Source of the DNA: Hsuehochloa calcarea
Lineage: Eukaryota; Streptophyta; Magnoliopsida; Poales; Poaceae
DNA length: 64,000 nucleotides
Assembly: GCA_036346395.1 (NCBI GenBank)
Contig: CM070599.1
Location: 25,473,232-25,537,231 of the forward strand
Direction of reading: 5' to 3'
Under the pieces are notes generated by a model that saw only the letters and a program-made list of their open reading frames with translations, was not told the origin of the DNA and ran no database searches. The translations under genes were made by a program, and so were the position numbers. This document shows, piece by piece, positions 33,852 through 44,700 of this stretch. How positions within the stretch are numbered: position 1 is the first letter of the stretch; each line of letters starts with the position of its first letter.

Positions 33852-35850
33852 GGCAAGTCAAATTTGAAGTCTGGACAATTCTAGCCCTGTAGATCATAAA
33901 AATTCTAAATCTAGCCCCCCTAATACGAAAATAACAAAACTAACCCCCCTGGGGTGACCTGCTGCGGTCCCACACAACAGCAATATTTTTTAAAAAAAAT
34001 TATTTAATAATATTTTTTGGATGAATTTTGAATATAGCAAATGAGCTCAAAAAATTATAAATAATTTTGTGGAGCCTCCCTGCGCAGTTTAATTTTTTTT
34101 TTAATTTCTTCAAAATTTTATCCATTATGATTTTTTCTCGAAAATTCATTTAAGTATACTGCTTGTAGGAATTTTCTAATATAGAAAATGAGGTCCAAAC
34201 ATTATGAATTTTTTCCCAGGCTCTTTACACAGTGGACTTGATTCTATAATTTTTACAGAATTTTATATGCTCTGAAATTATCTCGACAAATTAAGGGTTT
34301 AGGTCTCGAAAATTAGGATATGGGAAAAGAGGTGGAAAGCATGCAGCAAGTCATATGACTTAGAATATGTTGAGAATGGCTCACACCTACAACATGAATG
34401 GTTTTAGCTTTATCATAAGCAAGGGAAACAAAAGTTTATTTTTCCGAAAGAAATACTAACTAATCATGGTAAGAACCGATTAACCCACGATCATAGATAA
34501 TAAGCAATGTGTTGCTAATTTTATGGGATACTATATTCATAGTCCAGACAGGATCATTGCTTAGTGTCACAGCAAAACCGCCATAATTAGCATCCATGTC
34601 CATGACATTTCGGATGCTAATCTTTTCAACACCAAAAAATGACCAATACATGTGAACCTGGTCTCGCCAGAACTTGTTATTCTTATCAAACTTCTGTGAA
34701 GTAACTCCTAAAACACATGTTTCAGAAAAACATGTTACATTCATAAATATGCAATACATAATCAAGTCAAAGATGAAAGATCAAATTAGACTTGCATAAA
34801 GATTACTCATAAAAGTTGAATCAGTAGTACTCTTGAATCAAAGCTATAAGCATGCATTGTCATTTATAGAACATTAATATTTATGATCATAATACAGTCT
34901 AATTGGTACACTTCATAGACTAATAGCATGTCATAGTTATAGATTGCGATATATTAAAAAAATCACTCAGAATAATTACTATTTTACTCTGTGGAACATT
35001 ATATAAACAACAATTTCACTCTTAAGCTCTAAGAATACCAAATAACACTGCACAACAAGAATGACTAACAATTAGATAAGAGAGAAAATGTTAATCTAGT
35101 ATAGAATATTTATTTTTCCGTGGAAAAGGCGCCATATTTTAGTACTCCAACTTTAGGCCGAAACGCCTTTTAAGGACCACAACATTTTAAAGGAACCAAA
35201 ATAGCCCATAAACCACAGGCCTTGGTCTGGAAGAAGCCCTCTATGTCACTGACAAATAGGTGCAGGCCCCACATGTCAATAATACTCACATACTGCGGGC
35301 AATATGGATCATACTGTGGGTAAAAGGGGACAGCAGTGACGGGACGACAGATGTGCGGTGGAGGGAGTGTCTATTACCTAGATTAGTCATGTGGTACTAA
35401 ACTTCCCACATTTCATCACATGAAACACTAATTTCGGAAACCTTACGTTCTAATTTTTGAGATCTAAACCCTTAATTTGTCGAGATAATTTTAGAGTATA
35501 TAAAATTCTGTAAAAATTACATAATCAAGTCCACTATGTAAGGAGCCTGAGAAAAAAAAATTCATAATGTTCGGACCTCATTTTCTATATTAGAAAATTC
35601 CTACAAACAGTATACTTAAATGAATTTTGAAAAAATTAAATGAATTTTTGACAAAATTAAGTACATAACGGATAATTTTTATTTAAAAATTACAAAAATA
35701 TTAAAATAATTTTTAAAAACAATATCTTCTTTGTGTGGGACCACAGAGGATTCGTGATCTAGTAGGTGGCTCTGATCCCCGAGCTAATTTGGAATTTTCG
35801 TGATCTACAGAGCTAGAATTGTCCAGAAGTCGTCAAATTTACGGTGCTAC
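33852..35850 (-). mobile_element. Pack-MULE-like element carrying a methyltransferase exon
   Basis: Inverted ends: 33852-34320 pairs with the reverse complement of about 35440-35850. Shared words include TGGACAATTCTAG, CTGTAGATCA, GTAGGAATTTTCTAATATAG, ATGAGGTCC.AACATTATGAATTTT and GGACTTGATT. The two arms are ~400 bp and roughly 80-85% alike by eye. Between them lies one exon of a host methyltransferase gene with its flanking intron, and no transposase. Long inverted ends plus captured exon is the definition of a Pack-MULE. The outermost limits and the target duplication could not be fixed. Confidence 0.65.
34460..34707 (-). pseudogene. Captured exon of PMT-type (QUASIMODO2-like) methyltransferase
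   Basis: After an intron acceptor (GTGTTTTAG at 34708) the minus strand reads KFDKNNKFWRDQVHMYW, then the methyltransferase signature IRNVMDMDANYGGFAVTL, SNDPVWTMNIV and IIYDRGLIGSYHD before a stop at 34460. This is the second S-adenosylmethionine-binding part of plant PMT proteins (DUF248), Golgi enzymes linked to pectin methylation. The stop falls exactly where family members have Trp after YHD, so a TGG-to-TAG change ended the frame. About 80 of ~600 residues are present. The upstream sequence (to 34800) looks like intron. The frame has stayed open in this exon. Confidence 0.8.
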
Positions 35851-37259
35851 TGGGATGCACGCGTGATGTACATTTACCTCGTAACCACTGCATCGAAAAT
35901 AAATTTTACAGTGGATGCCTGCAATGCACAATACCGAATCTTCTCTGTGCATGTCAAGAAAACTAATGCATGCGGAGGATCCATTTCCCCATTTCATGGC
36001 ACTGCAGACCTGCAATGTAAGGCAGAAGCGATAACGGGCTCGTACATCAAGTTCGGTGGAAAGAATGAGATATGTATAGCCACACATTACTGTAAGCCAG
36101 TCATATATAGCTAGCCTCCTATGTGGAGTATATGTAGCAAGCTGTTCCATATGATGATCATGCCGTAGATGATGATTGGATGACCCGAATTGAGCGACCA
36201 ATGTCAACAGGTTGATAAGCGTGACAAATTGCTAATTTCTTTGCTGACCCTGAGCTCGTTTTCTAACTCAATAGGCTCGCATCCATGTCGTGATCCTGCA
36301 ATTAGCAGCTCTGTCGTGTGGGAGCAAAATCTGGAGAGGACGGGGGCCTCAATTTTGGAGAAGGGCAAAACCCGTAGAATGTGCGGAGGAGTACCGTATG
36401 GCCATTGCTCACTGGTGGCATAAGTTCTTGTGTTCAGCTGGCGGATTCAGAACAAAAAAAATAATCGAGAATCCTTGAGACAAGATATTTTAAATATAGT
36501 GTTCAGTACACTCCGATATAGTACAGTATAACAGCCACCGGACCTGGCCACCACAGGTCAGGTCGAGGAGAAGCTTGGGTATCCCATGTCGCTAGCTTGG
36601 AGTTAACAGAGGCTAAGTCAAGTCTCACCGTGCAATTCTTGCACTGTGTGTGACATAGGAGTAAAAAGGCTACAAGCCATATCTAATGCGTTCCATCATT
36701 GCTCGCAAGGACAGGACATGTCATGTCGTTCTGATCAACTCCACAGTAGCTATAACAAGAGCGGCCACATGTTGCTGGGAGGAGTCGATCGATCGATGAT
36801 CTGTAGCATCAGCCGTTGCATGTGCCAGCATGAGCTTGCTGGGTAATTTCGACTGGCCAGTGGGTGCTAATGGGTTGGGTTGAAACCGGTTAAAATGGGA
36901 TGGGTTCAATTGGATTGGTTTTGGATGGATAGGAGTGGGTTTAGGTTGCTAACGGGTTGGGTTGGGTTGGGTAGTAATATTTTAGTTTCATAACGGGTTC
37001 AACCAGTGGGTAGAGATCAGGTTCCACCCCGTGGGTGCGAATGTGGGATCGCCCTCACCCTTGTCGGGATCCAAAAATACAATTCAGTATTCTCTGTATA
37101 TTCTGAACTAGTTCTAGATCAATAGCTAGCCTACACAGAAAATAATGATGAAATACTATCTATTTATTCGATTTAACTAAAAAGATCTCAAAATAACAAA
37201 TAGTAATAATAACTGAACCTTATGATTAATGTCTAATTAACTTGTCATGCGGGGCTAAA
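35851..37259. other. Intergenic with GGGTT-rich stretch
   Basis: No supported gene. The 104-aa ORF at 35800-36114 begins inside the Pack-MULE arm and has no motifs. 36860-37020 is rich in GGGTTGGG/AACGGGTT words (not the plant telomere repeat TTTAGGG), and a similar short stretch lies at 40210-40265, so the LTR-like fragment between might have inserted in, or be flanked by, one older element. Confidence 0.4.
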
Positions 37260-39650
37260 CAAACAAATAAACTCTTGTAGCGGAACGGGAAACTTGGAAA
37301 GACCAATCAACATGCCCACAGACAATCGAGTGGAGAACGTATCATAATCCGTGAAGTCTTCATGGTACTCCTTCTAGAAGAACTCTTGAGCAGCTTGGTA
37401 TTCTTCAACTCATCAACAAAGACGTAAAGCCGTGAGTACATAAAGTACTCAAAGAAGTAGTGAAACAGTATGCAAATAATATTCATGCAAGGATTGACAA
37501 ATGTTAGTTATATGATTCTTTTGCAGAAAGCAGTATTGATAATAAATACAATAAATAGATTAAATTGCGTAGTTTGAAAAGAATAATAAACAAATATTCA
37601 ATTGCTTTGAAACAACCAATGAACTTCCCATTCAATTCCCAACACAATCCACCAAGCGAATTACCCATTCACCGAACGAACATTATATTCATCAAGTGAA
37701 CTTCTCATTCATACCCCGACACATTTTATAAGAGATTTTATCTCTCGTGTGAAATCCCTGCATATATCCATAACTGAGGGCGCGACTATTCAAATAGATT
37801 AATTAACACTCTGCAGAGGTTATACACTTTACCCACAAGATATAACCAGTGTAGCGATCACCAATCATAACAAAACCTTTTAGAAATTTTATCTCGACAA
37901 TTAACTCTCCCGATGTGCATATTGTCAACCCCAACCTCACCGTTGGTTTGACGTACACCGTTGGACCTAGAAACGATAACCTTGCCCATAGATGTGACCT
38001 TAGAAAAGAACACACTTCCACCTAAATACTACCCGAGTAGTCAAATGCCAAAACATCATAACTTACTAAGTTAGGCCCGTCCCATCAAGCATGTGGTTGT
38101 ACAAAAGGCACAGTTCAATGGCGCATAAGATTAAGTCATTTACAAATTACTCAGGCGAGTCTACCACAAACCCACAATGTGTTATAATCACACCCTCAAT
38201 CCACAACCGCTAGCCCGAGCAAAAATTATTTTGTTTAACCAAGACCAATGACATACCCTATCATGGTACACAAATTTTAACAATGTGGCTAATCACTATA
38301 ATTCCATATTTTATTAAGTCAAATTCAATTATTATGACACATATGATAATGAACCCATCGCAACTAAGCTTGACTAAGCATCTATACGATAACCATGTTG
38401 GTGATACAAATATTTCTAACTAAAATTAATCATGCTAGGGTGATAATTGATTCATGGCATTCAAATAATCAATGGAGGCATAATAACAACAAACGATAAT
38501 TAATCCCAAAGCAGTTGATATAAAGGTAATATGCAATTGTATAAAAAAATAGACTTTTGAAATCATAGGTTCAATATGATCAAACGACTATGACTTGCCT
38601 TGGAATAGATCCTGGTAATGGTTTTGGTCTTGGTGCACTCATCCTTGCTCAAAAATTTTGAAGTATCAACGTCTATTCGCAAACAAAGAAAATAATCAAA
38701 ATAGAGAGAAAACAAACTCCAAAAATTAAATAAAAATATCATAAAATTAGAGCTCTAATTTATATGAATTTAGAAATTTGAATAGGCTTAATCGGAGTTC
38801 GGATGAAAAAGATATGGCTTCTGGAAGATCTAACCCGAAAGAAATACCAAAATTGGATTTTCAGGATTTTCCCGAATTATCTTTCTATTGAAAATTCTAA
38901 ATAATGTGCCCGCATGACGTAAACACTTAAATTGGGAATTAAAGAAATCTAGGAAAAGGCTCTAGAGGTTGACATGTGGGACCAAGGCCCATGGACCAAG
39001 TCCACGCAACGGCTCACAGGTCTATGGGTTCATACCACAATGGATCTGACAAGGGGACCCACTTGACAAAGACGTGGTTCACGTGGATTGGGTTCATGCA
39101 AGATTGGATTTGACATGCGGGCGCTGACGGGGATACCACGAAAGCGACACGCAAGCGCAGAGCTGAGCTGGCGCGTGAGATGGCAGTGACACGGATGGCC
39201 ACGTCAGATGCACGACGGTGAGGCTCAGGTCTCAAGTGTTGCCGACGAACGGAGGCTCCTCACCGACGGCGAAGGGGTGCAAAGGGTAGAGGATGCGACA
39301 AGGAACTCGCCGGTATACTCACGGGTGCTCGGGAGTGACAAGGATGGCCAGCGGCGAGGTTTAGGCGGAGCTTAGATCTCGGGCTCAACAGCGACGGCGA
39401 AGAAGGGGTCCTCGAGAGAAGGAGAGCGGCTCCGAGATGCGCGACGCGGCGATTCCAAAGATGGCGTCCAACGATGACGAGGGAATGTGGAACTGCGGTG
39501 GTGATGACGAGGTCCTTCGGTGGAGTTGAAGACGAAGGCGGTGATTAGGGTTCTAGGCGGTGACTTGAGAACAGGCGGCTAGGGCAAAAGATGCGGCGCG
39601 GCTCGCGGTGTGGAAAGTGACAATCCTCGGGGATTTTTAAGTATATTTAA
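37260..39650 (-). mobile_element. Ty3/gypsy-type LTR fragment, minus strand
   Basis: Resembles the LTR at 1-5159: GTGAGTAC...GTACTC words near 37430, an ATGATCAAACGACTATGACTTG stretch near 38575 (compare ATGATCAAAGGTATACGACTTG at ~3030), an AT-rich block with AAATTAAATAAAAATATCAT, and then a GC-rich promoter-like block (39000-39600). The TGTAACATCCC terminus seen at 5159 is missing, so the U3 end is lost. No gag-pol. Short ORFs are not genes. Confidence 0.45.
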
Positions 39651-40289
39651 TCACTCGAATGTTCTTTTTAAATAAAGATAGTAATGTACTAACATGTTAG
39701 CTTTCAATTGTCTCTTTTAATGGAGCAATGTACATAATCGTCTAGAAATAGTTGGTGATCAACAACATTCAACAATACCACTCAAATTGGCAATACACAT
39801 TAGAGTAGAATGAATGGATTTTTAAAGATTAGAATGAATGGAATTAGGACGCCATGATGTAGAAGTGCTATATTATTATTTTAGATTAGAATCCTATGGT
39901 AGTAGGACTGATGGCAATCTATAGTAGTACTCTGATTTCTGAATGATAAGAACACATGGTGTTTGTTCTTGATATGCTCTTTTCAGGCTTATGCCCGTAC
40001 ATGGTAATGGTTTTTAAATAAACATAATATAAGTTATTAACTTAGAAAATCAATATCCATAAGGTAATTATCTTACAACGAAAGTTTCATACATAATTTG
40101 TATCTAATCAACAAGCCACATACAATCTTATCACAAGCTACAAACATAGATAATTTACTTATCCATTCAAGATCATTCAAGTCACGTATGCATGTATACA
40201 TATATTTCAGGTGGGTTGGGTTGCAAATTAGGTTATGTTGCTTTGGGTTAGGGTTGGGTTTGTCTCGCAGGTCTAAGTACGTGATCTTT
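39651..40289. other. Intergenic, AT-rich
   Basis: No ORF of interest and no paired repeat apart from the GGGTT-rich stretch at 40210-40265. Confidence 0.35.
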
Positions 40290-40570
40290 TGTTGGAACCA
40301 GTGACAACCCTTTACGCGAGAGAACAATAACAGCAAACACAAAAGAGACATGATAATTTGTTTACGAGGTTCGACAAAACCCACGTCTTCAGGAACCGAA
40401 TCGCGATGATTCTGTCCAGGTTTTTTTTCCCTTTCGATTAGGGTTACAAGAGATCGACGATATATATTTATACTCCGATTACATGTTCAATTCGAACTCA
40501 TAGTTCATTTTCCGGACACAACTCTTTCCTTTCACCTGTTATATATAAACCATACACAACACCTCCCACT
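40290..40570. mobile_element. Copia-type LTR fragment
   Basis: Begins TGTTGGAACCAGTGACAACC and continues with 'acgaggttcgacaaaaccc', 'gattagggttacaagagatcg' and two TATA-like sites. These phrases are familiar from copia-type LTR pieces scattered in grass genomes. No partner LTR or internal region is present. Family identity is from memory of the pattern, not from an alignment. Confidence 0.4.
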
Positions 40571-41711
40571 TTCGACGCATACAAATCCCAAGTTAAAGAA
40601 CACTTGATCTCCACGGAAGGAGCTACGAGGTAGACACACGCTGTAGTATAGTAAATAAGTTGCCACGAGCCCACGAGGCAACAGATAGGCTTCCGGCCTG
40701 TCTAGCGGACTTAAAAAATGTTCCCTGCACGCTCTCCTTGGTCAAATATATAAGAGTACCACTTACAACTTCACAAGGGAATCTAGTGAGTTTTAGCTCG
40801 AGGTACAGGGTGGCACAGCGCATCGATCAACCGATGTGTAGTAGTAATTTCCGGTCGGCAGGTTGCAACGCCGTGCCGTTGTGTGTCTGCGTTGCAAGGA
40901 TTCGGCACATGGGTCCGCATGGCCTATCATGCTCGGTTCCAATCGAAGGCGTCAGCTCAGTGCCTTCCATACATCGCCTGCATTTTAGTTTTATACCGAT
41001 GCTACACGCGGGGTACTACTATACTCGTATCTGACTCCATGCACATCGGGAGAGGCGCTGTTTAATACTATCTCGTGCGGCTGCTGCACGCGTGCGGTGC
41101 GGCAGCCATTATGCTCGCTCGGCATGCGTTGCACGCCGGTGCGTGTCCGTCCACGCTTCGCGGCGTAGGCATGCTTTTCCGGTCTTGGCAGAGATATTGC
41201 ATGCCTGGCTGCGTTCCAGGTGACACCGACATAAAAGTAAGTAGCAGGATGGCAGGTAGCGGCAGTTCAAAATCAATTCAGTTTGCTGACATGGTGGTTA
41301 ACTAGCAATAAAACCCCTTCTTTCAAAAACAGAAAAACTCACATGGATTTACGTCCTCTGCATTCCTTTAGGCCACACGTACTAAGAATGATAACTATAT
41401 GATGCATTTTGTGAATTTTCCTTTGCTACCAAATGACAAATTGAAAAACAAGGCGGAGAATGCATGCCATGTAAAATTGTAGTAAATTGAATTGCATATC
41501 TGCAGGCAGGACTCCTCTGAACCAGTTAGTGGTTTAGGGCAGCCATAATACATCGTTATTTCTATCCCTTACAAAAATATCTTCTGAGTTCATAAATTAT
41601 TCCATCTACATACACCACACATTCCATCTAAATTTTTCATTACTCACAGTTCGTCAGTAAAATCCTGCCGAGGTTCACTGGTATTGCCATTCCCATAAGC
41701 ATCGTGGGTGA
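40571..41711. other. Intergenic, downstream of the DUF1350 gene
   Basis: 40620-41300 is moderately GC-rich with small ORFs on both strands lacking motifs. 41310-41711 is AT-richer and should include the 3' UTR of the minus-strand DUF1350 gene (stop at 41712). Nothing else seen. Confidence 0.4.
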
Positions 41712-44700
41712 TCATGAACGAAGTAGTCTTGGACCATAATTTGAAGCCATCCATGAAACAATTACATCCACAAGTGTGTCGACATCCTTTGATATCTGTG
41801 CTCGTAGAACTCCGGAGTCGGTACCCAAAGTGGTGCCTACCTCCTTACCAACAGCCTCCCATGGTGTGCCTGTTGTCAGATTTGCCAGGAGTTCACCTCC
41901 ACGGTTCACAGCATCAGCCATTGCTGGGGGAACATCAGGAAGTACCTAAAGAAACAAAACATAATTACTTCACTGAGACAAGAGCAACAATTCATACATT
42001 AACTTCTAAATCTTTGTCAGAATTATAAGATCTTTTGTGTAGCAATATATGGCTTTGTCAACAGCTCCGAAACATGAAAACCTGAAGAAAAAAAGCACCT
42101 GTTGTAATGGCAGGCCATGATCCCCAGGAAGTGATCGAATCGACATATCAAGCAGTGAGCTAATGGCAGATTCAGAGCTTAGTACTTGTGCCAGGATAGA
42201 GGTTTCATCAATTTGATCATCCTTGAACTTTATTAAGAGGTTCCGAGAAATTCCATAGTAGGATTTTATCTGCCAAAAAAGAAATGATGAACCAGCTAGT
42301 ATAGAACAATTGTAAAATGACGTCACAGGTACATAACAACATGTCAGGTAGAGTTTATTGAAACCAAAATTCGCAGTTTCAGATTTAACCAACAAAGTTT
42401 CAACTCAAACTTCTGGATACAGTATATTGGACCAATACTGAGATTACAACTATTATTTTGGAGAACTAATAGTTTCTTTTGGTGGTATCTGGGCACTAGA
42501 TATGTCTGTGCTCTGGCCTACATTGTTTCTTCACAAACCAGATTCCTACTGTAAAGAACTAAAGATGAACGATATTAGAACAAGCAGTACGCAAAGCAGG
42601 TGAAAGATATCCTTTACCAGTATACCTCTTTCTCACTAAGTACTGCTCAATGATATCAAAATTCAAAAGCTCCATCATTCCATGGCAGCACAAGACCAAT
42701 CACAACGTCACCATTATATTGGGCTTGCGGCACCTCCAGGATAACCTGGGAGTTTGGAAGCAAGCCTCCATTTAGTCAGCACTTCTATTGCACCTGGGTT
42801 GGGGAGAGTCTTTGGGAGGTGTGTAATTTGGACACCTAGTCCTGTACTGTAGTGACTCCTCATCAATGGGTTTTATATCAGCTCAATAGGCTATACCTGT
42901 TCCAGAATGCTTTATGTTTGAATGGAAGTCAGTAAATGGTTGAGGAAATGACATGATTTTCCTTTCAGTTTCCAACACTGACAAGGGTTTCTTTAGTATC
43001 CGGACTCTGCACTTTCTTATGAGGAAAACTGAGTCTTTCTTTTCTGTTTTTCCGTTAGGGTGTTGATCCTGATTTCCCTGATTTGTGCCCTTCTTTGGTA
43101 TATATTTCTTTCTTAGGAGGCATTTCTAAGGAAATTGGGGGCTTCGTGTCCATAATTGTAGCAACTGAAGCACCTAATGTAAGAATTGCATTGAAATTTT
43201 GAATGACTGTATGAAAGACAATGAAGGCATTATATGGGCTGATGTTCAGGGCCTATAGTGAACTCTAATCTCTCAAGCACGGAAATACGCTAAATTTGCT
43301 CAGTAAGATGGTCCAAATTCTTTGCTCCTCCCTCATTGTCTGTATTGGTATCTTCAAAATCAAAACAGTGGACTCCTCCACGATCCACTGTCTGTTCCCT
43401 TTCTAAAAATCCTCATGTTTACTGTAAAGATAACTTACATCTGAAGTTTTGAGACGAGGACTCTGATAATTGCCAATAGATAGATATTGACATGGATGCC
43501 TCCAGTGTCATACAAGAAAATTTGAAATAACATTCATAAATTTTATCTCTAAGTGATGTAATTAAGTGACATAGTTCTATAAATGGTAAAGTAAAGAAAA
43601 GACCATCTTAGAAGTAAAGTACTTTGTACTTTTCACTATTACAATTACAATAACTAGCACTATTTTTCACATGGGAGGTAACATATATGTCATGCAAGCT
43701 TTTCAAATGTTATAAAAGAATAGTGTTAACATACCAGCCGACGTGTCTCTTCTGGTTTTGGAATGAAGTCTTCTCGGCCTTTTACTAAGTCCATATACAG
43801 TGGTGGAAGTTGTTGAACTAAGGGAAGAAGTTGCTTAACAACAGGAGGGCTTAGATTCTCAAGTTGCTTAATAGCCGCTTCAGCCTGTTGTGCAAGAATT
43901 ATAATAACTTTAGCTAAAACATTTTATAAGAGGGAAAATACATGTACCCAACTATTCTTGACGTGACAAAGCAACAATATTTAAGAAAAATAACTAGAAT
44001 AATCCATGTACAGTTTTTATTATTATATCCTTGACTCCTTGTCAATTAATGAAATTTCCTTTGTCAGCAATATGATATTCTTGTACTTTCTTCCAAACTT
44101 ACTGAGAATCTGAGATGGCCCTTCACAGTACTGTAGCTAAATGGAAGACAAAGATGCAAAACGATCAAAAGAATGGAGAAAAATTTGGTCTTAAAGAAAG
44201 TGAATATAACGTTTGTTGGAATGAATTATTAATCTATTCCAATGGGCAAAATGCCAAAATATACATGTTACAAGTGTGGGTAAATATACAAAGAACACCA
44301 TATACAAGAAACATATCTACCCCCCAACCCCCAAAGTCATGGTGGATGAACAACATTGAGTTTGGAGAGGTAGAAGTTGTGTTGAGCTCTAGTCTGTGTC
44401 TTGGTGAAGAAATCTGTTAAATGAAACTCCGAAGGCACATACTGAAGAGCAATAACTTGGTCCTGCACCTACGATCTCGATTAGTCGCGACTAGCCGGCA
44501 AGTCGGGTGACTAGCCCTCCTAGCCGAGTCGATGACTCTAGTCGGAGGTTGTGTACCGACTCGACTAGTCGCGCGACTTAACAACAGTGCTCGGGGATGA
44601 GGGTGGATTGGGAGCAGAGGAAGAGGGAGGGAGGAAGAGACGGCGGCAGCATCCTGAGGGCGGCATGATTCTCTCTCATAAACTCTAACCTTAGCTCTGA

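Noticed and set aside
36860..37020. Telomere-like GGGTT repeats
   Set aside because: The plant telomere unit TTTAGGG is absent; words are irregular GGGTTGGG/AACGGG, more like transposon subterminal sequence.
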